NCBI GenBank assembly: GCA_004295045.1 | Contig: SHND01000029.1 | Location: 49,902-113,901 of the forward strand | Direction of reading: 5' to 3' | From: Chloroflexota bacterium | Lineage (GTDB): Bacteria > Chloroflexota > Anaerolineae > UBA4142 > SHND01 | Length of the DNA: 64,000 nucleotides | Part shown: one piece after another, positions 57,452 through 64,000 of the stretch | Layout of the letters: every line of letters starts with the position of its first letter | How positions within the stretch are numbered: position 1 is the first letter of the stretch | Translations under genes and position numbers: made by a program | The notes under the pieces: model-generated | The model's database searches: none | What the model was told of the DNA's origin: nothing | The model's input: the letters and a program-made list of their open reading frames with translations, nothing else

Positions 57452-58840
57452 CTACTTCACCCGTTCCCCCAACCACCCCTTCACCTGCGAAACATCCACG
57501 CGCACTTGCTCCATCGAATCGCGGTCGCGGAGGGTGACTTGATGGTCGTCGAGAGATTGCACGTCAACGGTGATGCAGAACGGCGTGCCGATTTCGTCTT
57601 GACGGCGATACAGTTTGCCGATAGCGCCCGTGTCGTCGTAGGTTGCCATCATTTCCGTTTTCAGATCGCGCGCTAGATTGCGCGCCATCTCCACGAGTTC
57701 GGGGCGATTGCGTAATAAAGGAAACACGGCGGCTTTGTACGGCGCGAGCGCGTACGGAAATTTCAACACAACGCGCTTTTCCTCGCGTCCGTCTTTGGAT
57801 GCCACAACTTCTTCACGGTAATGTTCGAGCAGCGCGACGAGAAAGCAGCGTTCGACGCCCATCGCGGGTTCGACAACATACGGGATATATTTTTCCTTTG
57901 TCTCGTCATCAAAGTACGACAAATCCTTGCCGCTCAAATTCGCGTGCGCCGACAAATCAAAATTCGTGCGGCTCGCAATCCCTTCGATTTCGCTCCAGCC
58001 CATCGGAAAAAGATATTCCAAATCATAATTGCCTTTGGAATAATGCGGCGGCTTTTCCACTTGCACGTCGTCGGGGTCGGGACCTTCGATGTATGTGCGG
58101 TCAGGACGAATCACTTTGATACGAATGTGTTCGTCTGAAACATTCAACGTTTTCTTCCACCAATTCAAACGCGCCTCTTTCCAATAATCGTGCCATTCGT
58201 CTTCGGTGCCGGGCTTGACGAAAAATTCCATCTCCATCTGTTCAAACTCGCGGTCGCGGAAAATAAAATCACCATGCACAATTTCGTTGCGAAAGGAGCG
58301 TCCCTGCTGCGCGATGCCGAACGGCAACTTTTTGCGCGTCGTCTCTTGCACATTGCGATATTGCACAAACATCGCTTGCGCGGTTTCGGGACGCAAATAC
58401 GCAATCGAACCTTCGTCGGCGACGGGACCAACGGTTGTTTTGAACAAGAGATTGAAATCGCGCGGCGGCGTCAACTGCCCGCGCATCCCGCAATTCGGAC
58501 ACGCGATTTTTTCCGGTTCTTCCCAGCCCTTGATTTTATCCGCGCGAAAACGGTGGCGACAATTTTTACAATCGGTGAGCAAATCGGTGAACGTTGCTTC
58601 GTGTCCACTCGCGCGCCACACTAACGGATTCATAATAATCGCCGCGTCAATGCCGACAATATCGTCGCGTTCTTGCACCATCGCGCGCCACCACGCGCGT
58701 TTGATATTGTTCTTGAGTTCGACGCCGAGCGGACCGTAATCCCAAAAGCCGCCAATGCCGCCGTAAATATCACTGCCTTGAAAAATAAACCCGCGCCGCT
58801 TGCAGAGCGACACGATGGTTTCCATGTTTAGTTTTGGCAT
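57452..58840 (-). CDS. glyS: Glycyl-tRNA synthetase (single-chain type)
   Basis: 462 residues of the alpha2 class II type: motif 1 region VSLCKRRGFIFQGSDIYGGI and DYGPLGVELKNNIKRAWW; zinc-like Cys pairs CKNCRHRF and CPNCG; motif 2 RNEIVHGDFIFRDREFEQME; motif 3 AMGVERCFLVALLEHYRE; anticodon-binding C-terminus. It charges tRNA-Gly. The start codon lies against a ten-unit 7-base array and lacks a Shine-Dalgarno sequence. A toxin-antitoxin cascade follows in the same direction. Confidence 0.97.
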   Translation of the reverse strand: MPKLNMETIVSLCKRRGFIFQGSDIYGGIGGFWDYGPLGVELKNNIKRAWWRAMVQERDDIVGIDAAIIMNPLVWRASGHEATFTDLLTDCKNCRHRFRADKIKGWEEPEKIACPNCGMRGQLTPPRDFNLLFKTTVGPVADEGSIAYLRPETAQAMFVQYRNVQETTRKKLPFGIAQQGRSFRNEIVHGDFIFRDREFEQMEMEFFVKPGTEDEWHDYWKEARLNWWKKTLNVSDEHIRIKVIRPDRTYIEGPDPDDVQVEKPPHYSKGNYDLEYLFPMGWSEIEGIASRTNFDLSAHANLSGKDLSYFDDETKEKYIPYVVEPAMGVERCFLVALLEHYREEVVASKDGREEKRVVLKFPYALAPYKAAVFPLLRNRPELVEMARNLARDLKTEMMATYDDTGAIGKLYRRQDEIGTPFCITVDVQSLDDHQVTLRDRDSMEQVRVDVSQVKGWLGERVK

Positions 58841-58909
58841 AGTTATTAGTTTTTAGTTGTTAGTTATTCGTTGTTAGCGATACGCGATTTGCTATAAGCG
58901 ATTTGCACT
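58840..58909 (+). repeat. Ten-unit 7-base array between glyS and recO
   Basis: TAGTTAT, TAGTTTT, TAGTTGT, TAGTTAT, TCGTTGT, TAGCGAT, ACGCGAT, TTGCTAT, AAGCGAT, TTGCACT. It fills the entire gap and enters the last six codons of recO. Confidence 0.93.
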
Positions 58910-59659
58910 GTGCTTGAGCGTATTCAAAAAATCCACTGACTTGAGATTTCGTTCAAGCAGGTGCGTGACGTAATAGTGCAATATCGCTTCGACTTCGGAC
59001 TCGACTTGCGGCGAAAGATTGAGTTGTTCGATGTCAGAATAATTCCGCATTTGCAAATAGCGGAGAACTTTCAACGCATTCACGGGAACGGAAATCGAAT
59101 CGCGAAAATTATCGCGGTATTGCGGTTTCAGCATGCCCCCCGCTTCGGGTGAGAAAAAATTTTCTTCGGGTAACAATTCCTCTTTCGAGTGAATGCAAAT
59201 GTGCAGTTGCGGACGATAGCCGAGCGCGTCGAGAAGCTGCATTTCAAAATAACGCGCCGTGCGCGATAGATGTGTAGTGCGTTCTAGCCAATGCAGCGCG
59301 TCCAGCATCAACTCGTACACCTGACTCTGCTCGATTTCTTCTTCGATGAAACGGTCGGCGAGTTCCGCGAAATAGTACGCGTAACTCAAGCGGTCCAAAT
59401 CGTCGCGCAAGCGCAAAAAGGGTTCGAGCGTCTGCGCTTGCGTCACGATGTCAATCTCGCGCGCGACGGCAACTTGCAATTCGACGCAGTTGAAAAGTTC
59501 GACGTGTCCTGTTTTACGCGCGGAGGGTTTGCGCGCCCCCTTTGCCACCGCGCGCAGTTTGCCGCGCTGTAACGTGAGCAGCGTAAGCAAGCGGTCGGCT
59601 TCGCCGACATCGCTTCGTTTCAAAACAATCGCTGTAACTCGATATTGACGCTCTCGCAT
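58892..59659 (-). CDS. recO: DNA repair protein RecO
   Basis: 255 residues: OB fold (YRVTAIVLKRSDVGEADRLL, LQRGKLRAVAKGARKPSA, GHVELFNCVELQVAVAREID) and the helical C-terminal domain. The zinc Cys positions of other RecO proteins are mostly missing here (ICIHSKEELLPEEN). It loads RecA onto SSB-coated DNA. AGAGGA precedes the ATG. The last codons come from the 7-base array. Confidence 0.93.
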   Translation of the reverse strand: MRERQYRVTAIVLKRSDVGEADRLLTLLTLQRGKLRAVAKGARKPSARKTGHVELFNCVELQVAVAREIDIVTQAQTLEPFLRLRDDLDRLSYAYYFAELADRFIEEEIEQSQVYELMLDALHWLERTTHLSRTARYFEMQLLDALGYRPQLHICIHSKEELLPEENFFSPEAGGMLKPQYRDNFRDSISVPVNALKVLRYLQMRNYSDIEQLNLSPQVESEVEAILHYYVTHLLERNLKSVDFLNTLKHSANRL

Positions 59660-59742
59660 GATTTGTTTTCCTCTTGTGTAGAATCAAAGCGTCAGACCAG
59701 ATGATATGACCGAAAAATGATTATACACGCGCGGAATACAAA

Positions 59743-59776
59743 CAAAAAATCTGCACAGAACAACCATGTGCAGATT
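59743..59776 (-). terminator. Terminator of cdd
   Basis: AATCTGCACA / TGTGCAGATT stem with a 9-base loop, followed on the minus strand by TTTTTT. Confidence 0.9.
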
Positions 59777-59845
59777 GTTGCGGGATGGCTTGACCTCATA
59801 GCCGCATTAAAAATTGTAATGGTGGAGCGAAGGTTACGTCTTGGT

Positions 59846-60277
59846 TTATTTTCGGTCGCGATTCATGCGCTGCCCTTGGCGCAATTTTCGCGGCGTAAAG
59901 CCATTCGGCAAGAGCGCGCCAACCGTCGAGTACGAAATGTGTTCAATCTGCGCGTCCGCCAGCGCGACAGGCGCGTCGGGATTCATAAATTCAAAAATCA
60001 CTTGACGGCACGCGCCGCACGGGCTGCCACCGTTCGCCGTTACAACTGCCATCGCGGAAAATTCGCGCTCCCCTTCGGACACTGCTTTGAAAATCGCATT
60101 GCGTTCCGCGCAAACGGTCAAGCCATAGGAAGCATTTTCGACATTACAGCCCGTGTAGATTTTTCCCGACGCCGACAAAACTGCCGCGCCGACAAAGTAT
60201 TTTGAGTATGGCGCATACGCCATTTCGCGCGCAAGCCGCGCGCGTTCCAGCAATTTATTGAGATTGATTTTCTTCAT
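59846..60277 (-). CDS. cdd: Cytidine deaminase
   Basis: 143 residues, the tetrameric Cys-Cys-Cys type: YAPYSKYFVGAAVLSASGKI, GCNVENASYGLTVCAERNAI and SPCGACRQVIFEF. ATG 60277 is chosen over a TTG at 60292; it overlaps the end of the corC-like gene by 23 bases. It deaminates cytidine and deoxycytidine in salvage. The C-terminus is basic (PRKLRQGQRMNRDRK), a little longer than usual. Confidence 0.95.
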   Translation of the reverse strand: MKKINLNKLLERARLAREMAYAPYSKYFVGAAVLSASGKIYTGCNVENASYGLTVCAERNAIFKAVSEGEREFSAMAVVTANGGSPCGACRQVIFEFMNPDAPVALADAQIEHISYSTVGALLPNGFTPRKLRQGQRMNRDRK

Positions 60278-61469
60278 TCTGCTTGATCGCAATTTGAGGT
60301 TCCTGAAGAAATTTTAGCGCACGTACTTGTTTGATGCGGCGCCCATTTAATGCGGTCACCATCAATTCGACATTGCCGATGCGCACGCGGTCGCCGATGC
60401 GCGGCAATCTGCCCAATTGGGTATAGATGAGTCCGCCAAGCGTGTCGCTTGCCCCCGTCGGTAATTCCGCGTCGAACGCGCTGTTGAATTCGTTCAATGT
60501 AACGCTGCCGTTGAATGTCGCTTCCGTCTCGCTGATGCGCGCGTATGGCGCTTCCTCCGCCACATCATATTCATCACGAATTTCGCCGACGATTTCTTCA
60601 ATTACATCTTCAATGGTCAACACACCGGACGTGCCGCCATATTCATCTACGACAATTGCCATGTGAATGCGATTGCGTAACAAGTCGCGCAAAATATCAT
60701 CCGTCCGCGCAGTGTCGGGAACATAGTGGACCGGACGCAACAGATCGTGCAGTTCAACATTTTGATGGGGATGACGCATGGCTTGCAACAAATCTTTAAC
60801 ATGCAAGATTCCAATCACGTGATCCATATCTTCTTCATACACCGGCAGGCGCGAATGTCCGTGCTTGATCGCAACATTCAGCGCATCGTCAATTGTTGTG
60901 TTGACGTCCAGCGCGATCACATCCGGGCGCGGAACCATGATCTCGCTTGCATAACGCTGACCCATTTCGATGATGCCCGCGATCATTTCGCGTTCATCAG
61001 GATCAATGAGTTCAATTTTGCGCGGTTCTTCGCCTTCTGCCATGATGATTTGAATATCATCGGGCGACACGCGGTCTGATTGCATTTTGCGCGTGCGCGG
61101 TCCTTTGGCATGCCGCGTGAGCCAGTTGCTGAAATTCAGAAAGGGCGAAGCGAGTGCGTTTAACCACGAAAGCGGCGCGGCGAAAAAGAGCGCGAGCGGA
61201 AATGAGCGCGACGTGGCAATGAAATCGAAAATAGTTTTTCCGACAAGGAGAATTGCCAGAACGAGAACAATTTCGGAAAAACGCGGAATCACTTCCTGAT
61301 ACGTTTCAAACGCGTTCCACGTGAGCGCAAGCGCAACACCGATCAATGAGGCGCTAAAAAAAAATGTGACCGGCGCGAGCGAGCGAAATGGATTTTCAAG
61401 AATGACGACAAGTTTTTTCGCGCGGCGGTCGCCCTTTTCTGCCGCATCGTCCACACGCGAGCGCTCCAC
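60255..61469 (-). CDS. CorC/HlyC-family (CNNM-like) protein with CBS pair
   Basis: 404 residues from a GTG: membrane segments (SLAPVTFFFSASLIGVALAL, IVLVLAILLVGKTIFDFI, LALFFAAPLSWLNALA), a CBS pair (MVPRPDVIALDVNTTIDDAL, GILHVKDLLQAM; IHMAIVVDEYGGTSGVLTIE) and a C-terminal transporter-associated domain (LNEFNSAFDAELPTGASDTL). Family members act in Mg/Co transport. The same frame continues upstream to 61571 and encodes a further hydrophobic helix (LLTFVSLILSFTLLITSLLV) expected in this family, but no ATG, GTG or TTG precedes it. Confidence 0.88.
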   Translation of the reverse strand: MERSRVDDAAEKGDRRAKKLVVILENPFRSLAPVTFFFSASLIGVALALTWNAFETYQEVIPRFSEIVLVLAILLVGKTIFDFIATSRSFPLALFFAAPLSWLNALASPFLNFSNWLTRHAKGPRTRKMQSDRVSPDDIQIIMAEGEEPRKIELIDPDEREMIAGIIEMGQRYASEIMVPRPDVIALDVNTTIDDALNVAIKHGHSRLPVYEEDMDHVIGILHVKDLLQAMRHPHQNVELHDLLRPVHYVPDTARTDDILRDLLRNRIHMAIVVDEYGGTSGVLTIEDVIEEIVGEIRDEYDVAEEAPYARISETEATFNGSVTLNEFNSAFDAELPTGASDTLGGLIYTQLGRLPRIGDRVRIGNVELMVTALNGRRIKQVRALKFLQEPQIAIKQNEENQSQ

Positions 61470-61614
61470 CGTCAGAATGGCAGAGCGAATGGCAGAGCAC
61501 AGCCAAGCGACAAGGAGCGAAGTGATGAGAAGAGTGAAAGATAAAATAAGTGAAACAAAAGTAAGCAGCGCTCAGGTGGCAAACCTTGTGCCTTGACTGA
61601 ACACTGCATACGAC

Positions 61615-62988
61615 TTACTGCTCATCTGCATTTTTGCGAATGACACGCGCGGGAACACCGACAGCCAGCGAATTAGGTGGGACATCCTTTGTGATGACCG
61701 CCCCGGCGCCGGTGCGCGCGTTATTCCCAATCGTCAGTGGCGCGACGAGCATCGAATCACTGCCAATAAAAGCATAGTCGCCAATCACGGTGCGATGCTT
61801 GTTTTTTCCATCATAATTGCACGTAATCGTGCCGGCGCCAATGTTGGTGAATTTGCCGACTTGCGCGTCGCCCACATAACTAAAGTGTCCCATGTGAACT
61901 CCTTCGCCAAGACGCGAGTTCTTGAGTTCGGCGTAATTGCCCAAATGCACATGACGCGACAAATACACGTTGGGACGCAAATGGCAAAAAGGACCCATTT
62001 CAACGGAATCTTCGAGCGTAGAAGATTCGATCAGCGAAGGTCCGATGGTACAAGCGTCACCGATGACCGAATTTGAGATGATCGTACCGGGTCCAATTTT
62101 ACAATCGCGACCGATTGTTGTTTTGCCTTGCAAGTGGGTGTTGGGGAGAATCACCGTATCCTGCCCAATTTTCACTTCCGCGTCAATAAAAGTGGAAGCG
62201 GGGTCAATCAGAGTTGCGCCATTCAACATTACGCGTTCGTTGATCCGCTCGCGCATCAATCTTTCCGCGTACGCGAGTTGCACCCGCGTGTTGATCCCAA
62301 CACATTGCAACGGATCGTAAATCGTCATTGTCTCGACGCGGACGCGCTGCGCGACAGCCATTTCGAGCAGGTCGGTTAAATAGTATTCGCCTTTTTTGGG
62401 CGACGGTTTGAGCTGTTCTAAATTATGCCAGAGCCACTGCGCGTTAAAGCAATAGACTCCGGGATTGAGCTCCTTGATCTGCAACTCGTCCGACGTTGCC
62501 TCAATCTCTTCGACAATCCGTACCGCATTGCCAGCTGCATCGCGTACAATGCGTCCAAAATTCATTGGGTCGTCGGAAACAACTGTGAGCAGTGTCAGCG
62601 CGGCGTCCGCCGCGAGATGGTTTTCAACGAGCGCGTTGATTGTTTCCGGCTTGAGGAGCGGCATATCAGAGTACAAGACCAGAATATTTGCGGCATCCTT
62701 TTCCAAGCTGCTGCGCGCACATTTCACAGCATCGCCTGTGCCGCGTTGGATTTGCTGCTCTGCAAACGTAACGCGATCTTTTAACAACGCGCGAAGTTGA
62801 TCCCCCTGGTAGCCAACAACGACAACCGTTTTTTCAACGCCTGCAAATTTTGCCGCGTCTACGCCATATTCGATCATCGGTTTGCCTGCGACCGGGTGCA
62901 AAACTTTTGCAAGTTTCGAATTCATGCGCGTACCCTGCCCGGCGGCAAGGATGACCGCAGCCAGAGTTTTTTTATTTGCGTTGGTCAC
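61615..62988 (-). CDS. glmU: Bifunctional GlmU (UDP-GlcNAc pyrophosphorylase / acetyltransferase)
   Basis: 457 residues. N-terminal uridyltransferase: VILAAGQGTRMNSKLAKVLH, QRGTGDAVKCARSSL, YSDMPLLKP. C-terminal left-handed beta-helix acetyltransferase with hexapeptide repeats (IGRDCKIGPGTIISNSVIGD), CHLRPNVYLSR, GNYAELKNSRLGEGVHMGHF, NYDGKNKHRTVIGDYAFIGS. It makes UDP-GlcNAc for cell wall. A GTG start is used. The tRNA-Gln gene lies upstream in the same direction, separated by a terminator. Confidence 0.96.
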   Translation of the reverse strand: MTNANKKTLAAVILAAGQGTRMNSKLAKVLHPVAGKPMIEYGVDAAKFAGVEKTVVVVGYQGDQLRALLKDRVTFAEQQIQRGTGDAVKCARSSLEKDAANILVLYSDMPLLKPETINALVENHLAADAALTLLTVVSDDPMNFGRIVRDAAGNAVRIVEEIEATSDELQIKELNPGVYCFNAQWLWHNLEQLKPSPKKGEYYLTDLLEMAVAQRVRVETMTIYDPLQCVGINTRVQLAYAERLMRERINERVMLNGATLIDPASTFIDAEVKIGQDTVILPNTHLQGKTTIGRDCKIGPGTIISNSVIGDACTIGPSLIESSTLEDSVEMGPFCHLRPNVYLSRHVHLGNYAELKNSRLGEGVHMGHFSYVGDAQVGKFTNIGAGTITCNYDGKNKHRTVIGDYAFIGSDSMLVAPLTIGNNARTGAGAVITKDVPPNSLAVGVPARVIRKNADEQ

Positions 62989-63007
62989 ATTCCATTCTCA
63001 TTCTGCA

Positions 63008-63044
63008 AAATAAAAATACCAAGCGCAAACCTTTTCACGCTTGG
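63008..63044 (-). terminator. Terminator of tRNA-Gln
   Basis: CCAAGCG / CGCTTGG stem followed on the minus strand by TATTTTTATTTT. Confidence 0.85.
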
Positions 63045-63098
63045 CATAAATCATAAATCAAAAACTCCATCACAAATCCAATTTCAGTTTTGAAACAA

Positions 63099-63169
63099 CT
63101 GGGGGACAAGGATTTGAACCTCGATACGCAGCTCCAAAGGCTGCTGTCCTGCCATTAGACGATCCCCCA
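63099..63169 (-). tRNA. tRNA-Gln(TTG)
   Basis: 71 nt: acceptor TGGGGGA / TCCCCCA, anticodon loop CTTTGGA (anticodon TTG), T-loop TTCAAAT. CCA is not encoded. Confidence 0.96.
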
Positions 63170-63180
63170 ACGATATAAAT

Positions 63181-63208
63181 ATTGTAGCATAACAACGCGG
63201 CGAAGCAA
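63181..63208 (-). promoter_or_regulatory. tRNA-Gln promoter
   Basis: TTGCTT (63203-63208) and TACAAT (63181-63186) with 16-base spacing. Confidence 0.72.
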
Positions 63209-63213
63209 AAATT

Positions 63214-63777
63214 TTATTCGGGGTAGCGTTGTTCGAGCTCCATATAATTCGCATCGCCAATGACGCGGCGCAGCTCGCGTTCAAATTGCCTGAACAAATA
63301 GCCGTCGCGTTCGCTTTCAACTAAACACGTGTCGTACGCCTTGCCATCCACTGCAATTTCGGTGACATTGATGTCAAGATCAATCAAGGTCAACGGAAAG
63401 AAAAGACAAAAGTAAGGCTTGATGGAAGCGATCGGCATTCCCTTGTCAACCGCCAAACTGTGGAGAGCACACATTCGGTTTGCGCGCAAGAACCAACATT
63501 GCTCGCCCGGCTTGTTTTCATTGAGCAATGGCGTCCCGATATCTGCCGGACGGGAAAGATCCCATTTCGAAAAATCGTATGGCTCTATCAAGTATGGTTG
63601 AATTTCATCCGCGTGTTCTTTGATGCGCGCAACCTCGTACAGCGTGGCGCTGACGCCTTCTTCACAGCAGCGCGAGGTACACATTTCAACACATTGATTG
63701 CGTAATTTGGTGCGTACAAAAAGTTCGGGGGAAAGTCGAAAGTTACCTACAATGATGGACATCCGTTTTACACCCAT
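63214..63777 (-). CDS. Cys-rich DUF3109/YkgJ-like protein
   Basis: 187 residues. Cys cluster CVEMCTSRCCEEGVSATLYE near residues 29-38 and further CWFLRANRMCALH, PYFCLFF. The pattern matches DUF3109/YkgJ-like zinc- or iron-chelating proteins, where eight Cys bind a metal cluster. ATG 63762 is an alternative start. Function unknown. It stands between a 5S rRNA gene and tRNA-Gln. Confidence 0.77.
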   Translation of the reverse strand: MGVKRMSIIVGNFRLSPELFVRTKLRNQCVEMCTSRCCEEGVSATLYEVARIKEHADEIQPYLIEPYDFSKWDLSRPADIGTPLLNENKPGEQCWFLRANRMCALHSLAVDKGMPIASIKPYFCLFFPLTLIDLDINVTEIAVDGKAYDTCLVESERDGYLFRQFERELRRVIGDANYMELEQRYPE

Positions 63778-63827
63778 CGTGCCGAGATGCTTTACAAATT
63801 TGAGTATAACGCGTTACCCGCCTACAA

Positions 63828-63868
63828 CAAAAAATCGCGAGCCCTTGTTGTGTGCTGATGCTCACGAT
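63828..63868 (-). terminator. Terminator of the rRNA unit
   Basis: ATCGTGAGC / GCTCGCGAT stem (one G-T pair) followed on the minus strand by TTTTTTG, 27 bases after the 5S rRNA. Confidence 0.85.
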
Positions 63869-63895
63869 CTATTGGTACAAGAAAAGAGAGAATTC

Positions 63896-64000
63896 GCTTG
63901 GCGCTGACCTACTCTCCCGGAGGGTGACCCCTCGAGTACCATTGGCGCAGATGGGCTTGACGGCTGGGTTCGGAATGGAGCCAGGTATTTCCCCACCGCT
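63896..64000 (-). rRNA. rrf: 5S ribosomal RNA (5' end beyond window)
   Basis: The complement of the last 105 bases reads as 5S rRNA: AGCGGTGGGGAAATACCTGG, CTCCATTCCGAACCCAGCCG, then loop E region and the 3' part GGGAGAGTAGGTCAGCGCCA. Only the first few bases are missing. An rRNA operon probably continues to the right. Confidence 0.93.

Overview
The window reads as a chromosome segment of a free-living bacterium, most likely a Chloroflexota (Anaerolineae-like) genome. This is inferred from protein style, not from a search. The signs are a Tad/Flp-type secreted VWA protein, a DegS/NarL-type two-component cluster, an EF-G paralogue with a DTPGYIDF switch, a PGM1-type ATP-grasp ligase, tandem deoxynucleoside kinases, tRNA genes without encoded CCA, and strong use of GCG/CGC-rich codons. 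There is no prophage, CRISPR array or intact transposon. Gene density is high, with many 4-nt stop/start overlaps.

Layout. 1-4.3 kb: surface proteins (end of a TadE-like gene, TadG-like VWA protein, secreted beta-helix protein). 4.3-7 kb: two DegS-like kinases flanking a NarL-type regulator; one kinase has lost its phospho-acceptor His. 7-9.2 kb: rplI, a thioredoxin plus CsoR/CstR-family repressor unit with a matching operator, and a CoA-binding protein. 9.2-12.6 kb: divergent MerR-like and VapBC-like operons, the latter ending in a catalytically degenerate tyrosine-recombinase-like gene. 12.7-16.4 kb: LCP cell-wall ligase, then queuine salvage (Qng1 and Tgt). 16.4-19.2 kb: small enzymes. 19.1-28 kb: a minus-strand run with a three-subunit molybdenum hydroxylase, a fused EtfB-EtfA, an ornithine-cyclodeaminase-like enzyme, a YgfZ-like protein and a SirB1-like protein, then tRNA-Arg. 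28-34.4 kb: secreted PLD-like protein, SET methyltransferase, EamA permease, PDZ lipoprotein, DEAD-box helicase, DUF433/DUF5615/DUF2442 module. 34.6-42 kb: EF-G paralogue, lipoprotein, GT-C-like membrane protein, DUF362 protein, gpmA. 42-47.4 kb: ATP-grasp ligase, flippase-like protein, two dNKs, MFS permease. 47.4-51.5 kb: an intron-split tRNA-Asn, then rpoD and dnaG. 51.8-64 kb: ada, ppdK, a toxin-antitoxin cascade behind glyS, recO, cdd, corC-like gene, glmU, tRNA-Gln, a Cys-rich protein and the 3' part of a 5S rRNA.

The two most unusual things are: (1) tRNA-Asn(GUU) interrupted inside its anticodon by a 570-nt group I intron that carries an HNH endonuclease gene starting at the second intron base and running through P1; and (2) a set of at least sixteen short imperfect arrays with strict 7- or 8-base phase, each with its own unit sequence. 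Many of these abut start codons that lack a Shine-Dalgarno sequence, and several have become part of coding sequences, including the linker of the EtfB-EtfA fusion. All functions below are assigned by reading motifs; no database search was run.
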